From an uncultured Clostridia bacterium (GTDB lineage: Bacteria > Bacillota > Clostridia > Christensenellales > CAG-138): DNA of 7,396 nucleotides. The position numbers and the translations under genes were made by a program. Below, piece after piece: positions 1 through 6,036 of the stretch (its first letter is position 1; every line of letters starts with the position of its first letter). Where the stretch lies: NCBI GenBank assembly GCA_937913075.1, contig CALEPU010000011.1:1-7396 (forward strand), given 5' to 3'. Under the pieces are notes generated by a model. That model was not told where the DNA came from. It was given only the letters and a program-made list of their open reading frames with translations, and did not search any database.

Positions 1-93
1 CGGGTATTTCGTCATATCATAACCCCGCAGGAACTCCTCCTCGGTCAGCCCGCTCTCGTCGCGCAGGGGTCCTCTTTCTTTCAGCGTACACAT
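1..93 (-). CDS. Partial divergent gene, probable NUDIX hydrolase N-terminus
   Basis: Only the first 31 codons are in the window; the gene runs off the left edge. The translation begins MCTLKERGPLRDESG and continues LTEEEFLRGYDMTKYP. The GLTEEEFL...YD..KY pattern resembles the N-terminus of clostridial NUDIX hydrolases of the ADP-ribose pyrophosphatase type, where it precedes the first beta strand. The NUDIX box itself (GX5EX7REUXEEXGU) would lie outside the window, so the function cannot be confirmed. The start is well supported: AAGGAGGA (complement of 101-108) lies 7 nt upstream of the ATG, and an extended -10 promoter lies just beyond. The gene is transcribed away from the citrate lyase operon, and nothing seen links it functionally to citrate metabolism. 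A real start is likely; the family call is from memory of similar N-termini. Confidence 0.55.
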   Translation of the reverse strand, partial: MCTLKERGPLRDESGLTEEEFLRGYDMTKYP

Positions 94-124
94 TGCCTTG
101 TCCTCCTTGCTTCCTGTCGGCATC

Positions 125-133
125 ATTATACCA
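125..133 (-). promoter_or_regulatory. Extended -10 promoter for the divergent gene
   Basis: Read on the - strand the bases spell TGGTATAAT, a perfect TGn-TATAAT extended -10 element. No good -35 hexamer is found 16-18 bp further upstream, which fits an extended -10 promoter. Transcription would start near 118, giving a short leader of about 25 nt that contains the AAGGAGGA ribosome binding site. Confidence 0.55.
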
Positions 134-183
134 GATGATTTTATATATTGCATTGTATTATTAAATAAAGAGGCGATTTCCGC

Positions 184-212
184 TTGAAAAATCCTTCGAT
201 ATGAGTTACTAT
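184..212 (+). promoter_or_regulatory. Putative sigma-A promoter of the citrate lyase operon
   Basis: TTGAAA (184-189, 5 of 6 to TTGACA) is followed after exactly 17 bp by TACTAT (207-212, 4 of 6 to TATAAT). The predicted transcription start is near 219, leaving a leader of about 85 nt before citD. It is the best-spaced promoter candidate upstream of citD. The region from about 125 to 220 is much more AT-rich than the surrounding genes, as expected for a divergent promoter region. No operator for a known citrate regulator could be recognised. Confidence 0.45.
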
Positions 213-231
213 ATAGCTTGGAATGTTATGT

Positions 232-260
232 GGCGTGGTCTGCGTTTTTGCGCACGCGCC
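232..260 (+). promoter_or_regulatory. Leader stem-loop upstream of citD
   Basis: GGCGTG (232-237) can pair with CGCGCC (255-260, one G-U pair). After a 3-nt bulge, TGCG (241-244) pairs with CGCA (251-254) around the loop TTTTTG. The structure falls in the predicted operon leader, 30 nt before the citD ribosome binding site (GGAGG, 290-294). It is not followed by a T-run, so it is not an obvious terminator. It may stabilise the transcript 5' end or be a binding site, or it may be a chance structure. Confidence 0.3.
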
Positions 261-305
261 TCATGACCATTATAAGAACATACGAAAACGGAGGTATTTT
301 TCGTT

Positions 306-608
306 ATGGAAATCATCACGACGGGTGTTGCCGGCACCATGGAATCCAGCGATATTATCGTTAGGGTCGAGCCCAAGGATACCGACGGCATTGAGCTCTC
401 GCTTGAAAGTCAGGTCATGCATCAGTTCGGCAAGCAGATCGAGAAGGTCATTCTGGAGACCCTCGGCGAGCTGGGCGTCACCCGCGCTTATGTTGACGCC
501 GTTGACAAGGGCGCTTTGGATTGCACCGTTGCCGCCCGCACTCTTGCCGCCGCTTACCGCGGCGCGCAGTCCACCGATTTTGTTTGGAAGAACGGAGGCG
601 CAAAATGA
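306..608 (+). CDS. citD: Citrate lyase acyl carrier protein (gamma subunit)
   Basis: CitD (100 aa) is the small acyl carrier protein of the cytoplasmic citrate lyase complex. It carries the prosthetic group 2'-(5''-phosphoribosyl)-3'-dephospho-CoA, whose thiol is acetylated in the active enzyme. The protein matches the family along its whole length: an N-terminal AGTMESSDIIVRV segment (residues 9-21), a central QFGKQIEKVI..TL..LGV helix, and VDKGALDCTVAARTLAA near the C-terminus. Ser14 in the GTMESSD motif aligns with the serine known to carry the prosthetic group in Klebsiella CitD. Length is typical (about 98 aa). The ATG at 306 is preceded by GGAGG (290-294), 11 nt away. Its stop overlaps the citE start as ATGA, suggesting translational coupling. 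It is the first gene of the operon; in the well-studied enterobacterial operons citC comes first. Confidence 0.96.
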   Translation: MEIITTGVAGTMESSDIIVRVEPKDTDGIELSLESQVMHQFGKQIEKVILETLGELGVTRAYVDAVDKGALDCTVAARTLAAAYRGAQSTDFVWKNGGAK

Positions 609-1495
609 GCAGATTGAGGAGAAGCATGCTTTTTGTACCGGGCAACAATCCCGGCATGATCAGGGACGCGCACATCTACGGCAGCGATTCCATCATGTTC
701 GACCTTGAGGACAGCGTTTCCATCACCGAAAAGGATTCGGCGCGCTTCCTCGTTTACAAGGCTCTGACCACCCTGAACTACGGCTCCAAGGAGCTCGTCG
801 TCCGTATTAACGACCTCTCCTCCGGCCTCGGCATTGCAGACCTCGAAGCGATAGTCAGGGCGCGCCCCGACGTCATCAGGCTGCCCAAGACCGACAGCGC
901 GCAGGACGTTATCGACTGCGAGCGTGAGATCGAGCGCATCGAGCGCGAGGCAGGCATTGAGGTGGGCTCCACCGGCATGATGGCAGCCATAGAGAGCGCG
1001 AACGGCGTTCTGAACGCACGCGAGATTGCATTTGCCTCCAAGCGCCTCATCGGTATCGCACTCGGCGCAGAGGATTACGTTACGGACTTAAAGACCACCA
1101 GAAGCCCCGAGGGCGTCGAGCTTATGTTCGCCCGCGGCATGATAGTAAACGCTGCGAAGGCGGCGGGCATCATGGCGCTTGACACCGTCTATTCCGACGT
1201 CAATAACGAGGAGGGCTTCATCAACGAGGCGACCATGATCCGCAAGATGGGCTTTGACGGTAAATCCGTCATCAACCCCCGCCAGATCGCTCCTCTTCAC
1301 GCGGTATTCACTCCCTCCGAGAAGGACCTCAAAAAGGCGCACGCCATTATGGACGCCATCGCCGAGGCAAACGCAAGGGGCTCCGGCGTAGCAAGCCTGA
1401 ACGGCAAGATGATAGACAAGCCCGTTGTTGCAAGGGCAAAGTATCTTATCGAGATGGCCGAGCGTGCAAAGACCATCACCGTAGAGGAGGTTTAA
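605..1495 (+). CDS. citE: Citrate lyase beta subunit (citryl-ACP lyase)
   Basis: CitE (296 aa) cleaves citryl-ACP to oxaloacetate and acetyl-ACP, the second half of the citrate lyase reaction (EC 4.1.3.34). It is a TIM-barrel enzyme of the HpcH/HpaI aldolase superfamily. Visible family motifs are SMLFVPGNNPGM (residues 7-18), SIMFDLEDSV (29-38), VVRIN (65-69), DVIRLPKT (89-96), AAIESANGV (127-135), IALGAEDY (151-158) and GKSVINPRQI near residue 220. By family knowledge Glu130 and Asp157 are the likely Mg2+ ligands, and Arg67 contacts substrate. The start at 605 is chosen because GGAGG (594-598) sits 6 nt upstream and the family N-terminus begins at this Met; a longer frame back to 521 reads through citD and is not real. 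It overlaps citD by 4 nt and ends 4 nt before citF. The end of the gene contains the citF ribosome binding site (GGAGG, 1486-1490). Confidence 0.97.
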   Translation: MSRLRRSMLFVPGNNPGMIRDAHIYGSDSIMFDLEDSVSITEKDSARFLVYKALTTLNYGSKELVVRINDLSSGLGIADLEAIVRARPDVIRLPKTDSAQDVIDCEREIERIEREAGIEVGSTGMMAAIESANGVLNAREIAFASKRLIGIALGAEDYVTDLKTTRSPEGVELMFARGMIVNAAKAAGIMALDTVYSDVNNEEGFINEATMIRKMGFDGKSVINPRQIAPLHAVFTPSEKDLKKAHAIMDAIAEANARGSGVASLNGKMIDKPVVARAKYLIEMAERAKTITVEEV

Positions 1496-1499
1496 GGCT

Positions 1500-3038
1500 A
1501 TGTTTGATTTCAATTCCATTCCTCATATAAAAGAGGTCTCCGCCTGCCACGGCGCCTATAACGAGACCAATTTACAGGATAAGAACCACGTCAGCTTTGA
1601 CGAGCGTCAGCACTCCTCCAAGAAGGTGCTGCCCGACCTCGAGGAGGCAATAAAGAGGGTCGGCTTGAAGGACGGCATGACGATCTCCTTCCACCACCAT
1701 TTCCGCAACGGCGATTACGTTGTAAACATGGTAATGGATATAATCGCCAAGATGGGCATTAAAAACCTGACCGTCGCCGCAAGCAGCCTTACCGACTGCC
1801 ACTGGCCCCTCATAGAGCACATTAAAAACGGCGTTATCAGCCACATTGAGACCAGCGGTCTCAGGGGCAAGCTCGGCGACGCCATAAGCCACGGCCTTAT
1901 GGACTTCCCCGTAATATTCCGCTCCCACGGCGGCAGGGCTGCCGCTATCGAGACCGGCGAGCTGCATATCGACGTCGCTTTCCTCGGCGCTCCCAGCTGC
2001 GATCCTTACGGCAACGCCAACGGCTACAACCGTGATGAGGAGAACTCCTCCTGCTGCGGTTCTCTCGGCTATGCAAAGCTCGATGCGCTCTATGCCGATA
2101 AGTGCATCATAATCACCGATCACCTTGTGAGCTACCCCAACACCCCCTTCGGCATCCCCGAGAGTCAGGTGGATTTCGTTGTCAAGGTCGACAATATAGG
2201 CGATCCCAACGGCATAATGAGCGGCGCGACCCGCTATACCAAGAACCCCAAGGAGCTGCTTATCGCTCAGTACGCCACCAAGGCAATCGAGGCGAGCGGC
2301 TACTTCAAGGATAATTTCTCAATGCAGATGGGCTCCGGCGGCGCATCCCTCGCAGTCGCAAGGTATCTGCGTGACAGCATGATAAGGGACGGCATCAAGT
2401 GCCGCTTTGCCCTCGGCGGCATCACCGGTCAGATAGTGCAGATGCACGAGGAAGGTCTCGTCAAGAAGATACTTGACGTGCAGAGCTTTGATCTTATCGC
2501 CGCCAACTCCGTTAAGAACAACCGCTTCCATCAGCAGATCGACGCCAGCTACTACGCAAGCTACGTGAACAAGGGCGCTGCCGTCAACCAGCTTGACTTT
2601 GTCATACTCTCCGCGCTCGAGGTCGACACCGACTTCAACGTCAATGTAATGACAGGCTCCGACGGCGTTATAAGGGGCGCGGTAGGCGGTCATCCCGATA
2701 CGGCTGCCGGCGCTTCCATGACGATAGTCGTCTGCCCGCTGCTGCGCGGCAGGATCCCCACCGTTTGCTCTCACGTCAACACCGTCTGCACCCCCGGCAA
2801 GACCGTAGACGTAGTCGTCACCGATCAGGGCATGGCGGTCAACCCCGCAAGGCCCGAGCTCTATGAGAAGTTCGTCGCCGCAGGTCTGCCCGTGACCACG
2901 ATAGAAAAGCTTCGCGACCGTGCGGAGCGCATCGTCGGCAAGCCCGAGCCCATCAAGTACACCGATAAGATCGTCGGCGTGCTGATGTACAGGGATAATT
3001 CCGTAATCGACGTAATAAGGCAGGTTGCGGAAGATTAA
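1500..3038 (+). CDS. citF: Citrate lyase alpha subunit (citrate:acetyl-ACP transferase)
   Basis: CitF (512 aa) exchanges the acetyl group on CitD for citrate, forming citryl-ACP and acetate (EC 2.8.3.10). It belongs to the CoA-transferase superfamily, and length matches the usual roughly 510 aa. Motifs seen: ISFHHHFRNGDYV (62-74), TVAASSLTDCH (91-101), RSHGGRAAAIETGEL (141-155), FLGAPSCDPYGNANG (161-175), QMGSGGASLAV in the middle, and VGGHPDTAAGAS (395-406). The gene looks intact with no frameshift. The start is the ATG at 1500, 9 nt after GGAGG (1486-1490) and 4 nt after the citE stop, so citDEF form one tightly coupled block. Directly after the stop comes a 15-bp perfect hairpin and an array of small hairpins. 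These may separate expression of the structural subunits from the maturation genes downstream. Confidence 0.97.
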   Translation: MFDFNSIPHIKEVSACHGAYNETNLQDKNHVSFDERQHSSKKVLPDLEEAIKRVGLKDGMTISFHHHFRNGDYVVNMVMDIIAKMGIKNLTVAASSLTDCHWPLIEHIKNGVISHIETSGLRGKLGDAISHGLMDFPVIFRSHGGRAAAIETGELHIDVAFLGAPSCDPYGNANGYNRDEENSSCCGSLGYAKLDALYADKCIIITDHLVSYPNTPFGIPESQVDFVVKVDNIGDPNGIMSGATRYTKNPKELLIAQYATKAIEASGYFKDNFSMQMGSGGASLAVARYLRDSMIRDGIKCRFALGGITGQIVQMHEEGLVKKILDVQSFDLIAANSVKNNRFHQQIDASYYASYVNKGAAVNQLDFVILSALEVDTDFNVNVMTGSDGVIRGAVGGHPDTAAGASMTIVVCPLLRGRIPTVCSHVNTVCTPGKTVDVVVTDQGMAVNPARPELYEKFVAAGLPVTTIEKLRDRAERIVGKPEPIKYTDKIVGVLMYRDNSVIDVIRQVAED

Positions 3039-3047
3039 CAAAAACAC

Positions 3048-3081
3048 GTTCCGTTGAGGAGCATCCGCTCCTCAACGGAAC
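3048..3081. terminator. Perfect 15-bp stem-loop after citF (partial terminator or mRNA stabiliser)
   Basis: GTTCCGTTGAGGAGC (3048-3062) and its exact reverse complement (3067-3081) flank a 4-nt loop, ATCC. On the + strand no T-run follows, so it is not a canonical intrinsic terminator for citDEF. On the - strand the stem is followed by GTGTTTTTG, a weak T-tract with no gene to terminate. It starts 10 nt after the citF stop. It most likely acts as a transcript-stabilising or attenuating hairpin that lets citDEF be made in excess over citC and citXG; this role is inferred. Confidence 0.55.
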
Positions 3082-3302
3082 ATATCGCATGCCGCACAAG
3101 CGGCATATATCGCAGCTTTGGCTATATCGCACCGAAGGTATATCGCTCGCCGAAGGCGAAAGGTATTCGGCTTGCGCCTAAGCGATATAATGAGCCGAAG
3201 CTCATTGCGATATATTTGCTGCACAAATGCGATATATCGGACTTGCGCCAGATGCGATATATCGGACTTGCGCCAGATGCGATATGTCTGCCTGCGGCAA
3301 AC
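3082..3302. repeat. Modular array of small hairpins with ATATCGC/GCGATAT boundary boxes
   Basis: This 221-bp non-coding stretch between citF and citC is built of short hairpins separated by a fixed heptamer. ATATCGC occurs at 3082, 3107, 3124 and 3140. Its reverse complement GCGATAT occurs at 3182, 3207, 3229, 3254 and 3279. Hairpins between them include ATGCCG/CGGCAT (3089-3106), AGC/GCT (3114-3123), ACC-GAA-GGT (3131-3139), TCGCC-GAA-GGCGA (3147-3159), ATGAGC-CGAA-GCTCAT (3190-3205), ATTTG/CAAAT (3214-3228) and TGCC-TGC-GGCA (3289-3299). Forward boxes lie left and inverted boxes right, so the array could fold as a branched cruciform. It resembles intergenic palindromic repeats scattered in clostridial genomes, but I know no established name. 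It ends 11 bp before the citC start and so forms the citC leader. Confidence 0.8.
3228..3277. repeat. 25-bp perfect tandem duplication inside the hairpin array
   Basis: Positions 3228-3252 and 3253-3277 are identical. The unit starts TGCGATATATCGG and ends TTGCGCCAGA. A third, diverged copy begins at 3278 (TGCGATATGTCTG) and runs towards citC. Each unit contains one GCGATAT box and an imperfect hairpin, TCGGAC-TTGC-GCCAGA. Confidence 0.9.
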
Positions 3303-3313
3303 GAGAGACCACT

Positions 3314-4321
3314 ATGTTCTACACCCAAACAGGCGTTTTGCTTTCCGGCGAGCGCCTTACAAAAACCGAAGATTTCCTGCACCGGATGGGGCTTGTCTAC
3401 GAGGGCGGCGCGAACTACACCGTGCAGCTTGTTTCGGAATACGGCGATATTCTGGGCAACGGCTGCTTATGCGGCAACATATTAAAGTACATCGCCGTGG
3501 ACTCATCGCTGCAGGGCGAGGGCGGCGCTACGGCTATCGTAAGCGAGCTTGTATCCGAGGCTTATCGCCGAGGGATCACGCGCCTGTTTCTCTTCACTAA
3601 GGCGGGCAATGAGGATACCTTCCGCGGGGTAGGCTTTTATACCGTCGCCTCCACAAGCTCGGTCTGCTTTATGGAAAACAGCCGAAGCGGGATATCGCGG
3701 TGGCTGTCCTCCTTAAAAAAGGCTCCGGAGGGCAAAGGCATAACAGGCGCCGCGGTCATGAACTGCAACCCCTTTACGCTGGGACACCGCTACCTTATAG
3801 AGCGCGCTGCGGAGCAGTGCGGAACGCTGATGATATTCGTCGTGAGCGAGGACAGGTCCCGTTTTACGTTTGAGCAAAGGTTTGAGATGGTTTGCCGCGG
3901 CACCGAGGATCTAAATAACGTCATCGTGCAGCCGAGCGGCGATTATATGATAAGCCACGCCACCTTCCCCACCTATTTTATGAAGGAGGGGCAGGATAAG
4001 CTTGCCGCTAACGCCGAGCTCGACTTTAATATCTTCGGCAGAAGGATCGCGCCCGCACTCGGCATAACCCGCCGTTTTGTAGGCACGGAGCCTTACTGCG
4101 CGGTGACGCGAAGCTATAACGAATGTATGAAGAGGCTGCTGCCGGAATTTGGCGTTGAGGTCATCGAGATACCGCGCTACGGCGGTATTTCCGCAAGCAA
4201 AGTCCGCGAGGCGCTTGATAAAAACGATCTTCAAGCGGCTGGCGAACTTGTGCCTGCAAGCACCTTCGGCTTTCTTAAAGGGACGGGCGCTGCGGCTTTG
4301 CGTCCCGATGCCGACGAATAA
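3314..4321 (+). CDS. citC: [Citrate lyase] ligase (acetate:HS-ACP ligase)
   Basis: CitC (335 aa; EC 6.2.1.22) uses ATP and acetate to acetylate the thiol of the CitD prosthetic group, switching citrate lyase on. The N-terminal part (about 1-125) resembles a GNAT-type acetyltransferase fold, with GNGCLCGNILKYIAV..SLQGEG (48-70). The C-terminal part is an adenylyl-transferring nucleotidyltransferase domain with the HxGH-like motif NPFTLGHRYL (152-161), VSEDRSRF (177-184), RFVGTEPYC (254-262) and the ISASKVRE motif (292-299). Length matches the family (about 340). I chose ATG 3314 because the frame upstream runs through the hairpin array. The ribosome binding site is weak: only GAGAG at about 3303-3307. 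The gap to the next gene is 23 nt. Weak initiation plus the hairpins upstream suggest lower expression than citDEF, which fits a catalytic maturation enzyme. Confidence 0.95.
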   Translation: MFYTQTGVLLSGERLTKTEDFLHRMGLVYEGGANYTVQLVSEYGDILGNGCLCGNILKYIAVDSSLQGEGGATAIVSELVSEAYRRGITRLFLFTKAGNEDTFRGVGFYTVASTSSVCFMENSRSGISRWLSSLKKAPEGKGITGAAVMNCNPFTLGHRYLIERAAEQCGTLMIFVVSEDRSRFTFEQRFEMVCRGTEDLNNVIVQPSGDYMISHATFPTYFMKEGQDKLAANAELDFNIFGRRIAPALGITRRFVGTEPYCAVTRSYNECMKRLLPEFGVEVIEIPRYGGISASKVREALDKNDLQAAGELVPASTFGFLKGTGAAALRPDADE

Positions 4322-4344
4322 CTTATTATCCAAGGGAGTTTTTT

Positions 4345-6027
4345 ATGCGAAAGATTTTTCTTGCGCTGTTGATACTGAGCATAGTTTTGATAATGGGACT
4401 CGGGGTTTTCGTGTTCTATTATTACCCGCATTTCGTTAAGCCCCGCGTCGCTTACGAGGACGCCGTCGCGCTTTACGAAAGCGGAGATTACGTTACCGCC
4501 GCGATGCAGTTTGAGTCCATGGCGGGCTACTCCAACTCTGAAGACTTTGCCAAGCGCGCATGGCTCGAGGCGGGTAACGAGAGCTTTGCTGCGGGCGATT
4601 ACGCCGCCGCAAAGAGCTACTACGCCAAGGCGGAGGCGGACGACTTGGTATTCGCACAGATCGACCATGCCTATTTTGAGCTCGGCAGCGAGGCTTATGC
4701 CACAGGCGACAGCCCGCTCGGCGAGAGCTATTTCCTTTGCGTCAGCGAGGGCTCCGGCTATCGCGATATGATGGATCCCATTCGCATAAACTTTGCCGAA
4801 AGCCTTTTGAAAAACGACGAGTTTACCGCTGCGGAGCGCATTTTTGCCGTCTGCGGCGATGAAAACCGCGATACCATAGCAGGACTTTGGTATGCCTGCG
4901 GCGAGAGCAAGCTGCACGTATGGGAGCTCAATACCGCCGATTCCTGCTTTGCAAAGGCGCTGACCTACTCGTCCGATAAGGACGCCATGCAGCAAAACAT
5001 CGACGCGCTTTGGAACGAGGCAGGCAAACTTGCGCTGTCGCAGGATAATGCCGAGCTTGCCGACAAGTGCTTTGCAAGGGGCGGCGGCAGCTATGACCCG
5101 AGGGAGAGTCACAACTCCGCGGCTTATGCCGAGGCTGTTGAAGCATATAATTCCGGAGACCTTGCGGGCGCGCTTGCAAGGTTCAGCGAGATACCCGATT
5201 ACGCGGACTCTGCCGAGCGTATAGAGGAGCTTCGCGGAGTGCTTGCGAACTGGTTCGTTGCGGGCGGCGCAATATTCTACGCGACGCTTGATGAAAACGG
5301 CTCCGTCGCCACCTACGGCGATTGGGAGGAGTACACTGCTCCCGATTGGCAGGGCGTCAAAAAGCTCGCTGTCGGGTACTATCGCTTCATGCTGGGCATA
5401 AATGCCGACGGCACCGTCGTCGGCAGCGGCAACAGCTCCTGGGGCAACCTCAATATCTCCGGCTGGAGCGACATTGTTGACGTTGCGTGCGGCGATATGC
5501 ACTCCGTGGGGCTTAGATCCGACGGCACTGTCGTCGCCTGCGGCCGCGACTATTACGGTCAGGTAAGCCACGTTAAGGATTGGACCGATATCGTCTCCGT
5601 CGGCGCAGGCGTATCCTTCACAGTTGGGCTTAAATCCGACGGCACTGTTGTCGCCGCAGGGCAAAACGCCAACGGCGAATGTCAGGTCTCCGGCTGGTCG
5701 GGCATCAAGCAGATATCCGTCGGCGGCTGTCACGTCGTAGGTCTTCGCGAGGACGGCACTGTTGTTGCAACCGGTCTCAACACCGACGGTCAGTGCAACG
5801 TCAGCGGGTGGACCGATATCGTCGCGGTTTACGCAGGCGCTTATCACACCGTCGGCCTCAAAGCCGACGGCACCCTCGTTGCTGCCGGCTCCAACTCCTA
5901 CGGCGAGTGCGGCGTTGCCTCCTACCGCGATCCTATCTGCGTATCCTGCGGCAGGGGCTTCACGCTGATGATCTTAAAGGACGGCACCGTGGTCAAGCTC
6001 GGCTCCGTCAACACCATTGAGGAATAA
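4345..6027 (+). CDS. Membrane-anchored TPR-like plus RCC1-like beta-propeller protein, function unknown
   Basis: This 560-aa protein has no recognised role in citrate metabolism. Residues 1-4 (MRKI) and a hydrophobic stretch (about 5-27) form a signal anchor, so the rest probably lies outside the membrane. Residues about 35-298 are helical TPR-like repeats with recurring patterns such as ALYESGDYVTAAMQFESM, SFAAGDYAAAKSYYAKA and AYNSGDLAGALARFSEI, each followed by an Asp/Ser-rich turn. Residues about 303-560 hold seven RCC1-like repeats with the core (S/A)DGTVVA.G.N..G...VSGW.DIV.V..G..H.VGL, period 38 aa, consistent with a seven-bladed propeller. Similar TPR-RCC1 proteins are common in Clostridia, usually of unknown function, and probably bind proteins or ligands. 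The start is supported by AAGGGAG (4332-4338), 6 nt upstream. It begins 23 nt after citC and ends 9 nt before citXG, so it is almost certainly co-transcribed. Base composition resembles its neighbours. Confidence 0.88.
   Translation: MRKIFLALLILSIVLIMGLGVFVFYYYPHFVKPRVAYEDAVALYESGDYVTAAMQFESMAGYSNSEDFAKRAWLEAGNESFAAGDYAAAKSYYAKAEADDLVFAQIDHAYFELGSEAYATGDSPLGESYFLCVSEGSGYRDMMDPIRINFAESLLKNDEFTAAERIFAVCGDENRDTIAGLWYACGESKLHVWELNTADSCFAKALTYSSDKDAMQQNIDALWNEAGKLALSQDNAELADKCFARGGGSYDPRESHNSAAYAEAVEAYNSGDLAGALARFSEIPDYADSAERIEELRGVLANWFVAGGAIFYATLDENGSVATYGDWEEYTAPDWQGVKKLAVGYYRFMLGINADGTVVGSGNSSWGNLNISGWSDIVDVACGDMHSVGLRSDGTVVACGRDYYGQVSHVKDWTDIVSVGAGVSFTVGLKSDGTVVAAGQNANGECQVSGWSGIKQISVGGCHVVGLREDGTVVATGLNTDGQCNVSGWTDIVAVYAGAYHTVGLKADGTLVAAGSNSYGECGVASYRDPICVSCGRGFTLMILKDGTVVKLGSVNTIEE
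5407..5988 (+). repeat. DNA-level repeat of the RCC1-like blades
   Basis: The box GACGGCAC(C/T) recurs at 5407, 5521, 5638, 5752, 5866 and 5980, spaced 114, 117, 114, 114 and 114 bp. It encodes the DGT(V/L)V strand of each propeller blade. A degenerate first copy (ENGSVATYG, about residues 317-325) precedes these, giving seven blades. The even spacing shows expansion by tandem duplication. The blades have since diverged, least in the DGT and VSGW segments. Confidence 0.85.
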
Positions 6028-6036
6028 CGTAAAAGC

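Noticed and set aside
94..305. A known riboswitch in the divergent intergenic region
   Set aside because: Apart from one bulged hairpin no conserved riboswitch core or expression platform could be recognised, and the leader is only about 85 nt.
521..604. A longer citE start at 521
   Set aside because: It reads through citD out of frame; the conserved CitE N-terminus begins at 605, with GGAGG 6 nt upstream.
2319..3047. A 242-codon open frame on the - strand over the end of citF
   Set aside because: Shadow of citF, which is intact and strongly family-matched; no ribosome binding site or recognisable product. The same applies to 1572-2123 and 1088-1519 (- strand).
3048..3081. Strong intrinsic terminator ending the operon after citF
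   Set aside because: The + strand has no T-run after the stem, and the downstream genes citC and citXG belong to the same pathway, so at most partial termination is likely.
3200..3290. A promoter for citC inside the array (GATATAT boxes resemble -10 elements)
   Set aside because: The boxes are part of the repeat. No TTGACA-like hexamer was found at 16-18 bp spacing from any of them that was better than chance.
3082..3302. CRISPR array
   Set aside because: The repeated unit is only 7 bp with hairpins of varying length between copies, orientation flips midway, and there are no unique spacers of constant length or cas genes.
3227..3313. A longer citC start at 3227
   Set aside because: The extra 29 residues are encoded by the repeat array and match nothing in CitC; the family N-terminus fits a start at 3314.
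3054..3600. Open frames reading through the hairpin array (3054-3485, 3118-3600 on +, 3122-3382 on -)
   Set aside because: Their first halves are translations of the hairpin boxes (repeated RYI, DISDL strings) and the rest lies out of frame in citC. Low-complexity artefacts.
4231..5847. A 538-codon open frame on the - strand
   Set aside because: It is the antisense of the TPR/RCC1-like gene. The + strand frame has a signal anchor, TPR pattern and regular propeller repeats, whereas the antisense protein shows no family and no good ribosome binding site. Repetitive GC-rich coding sequence often leaves the opposite strand open.
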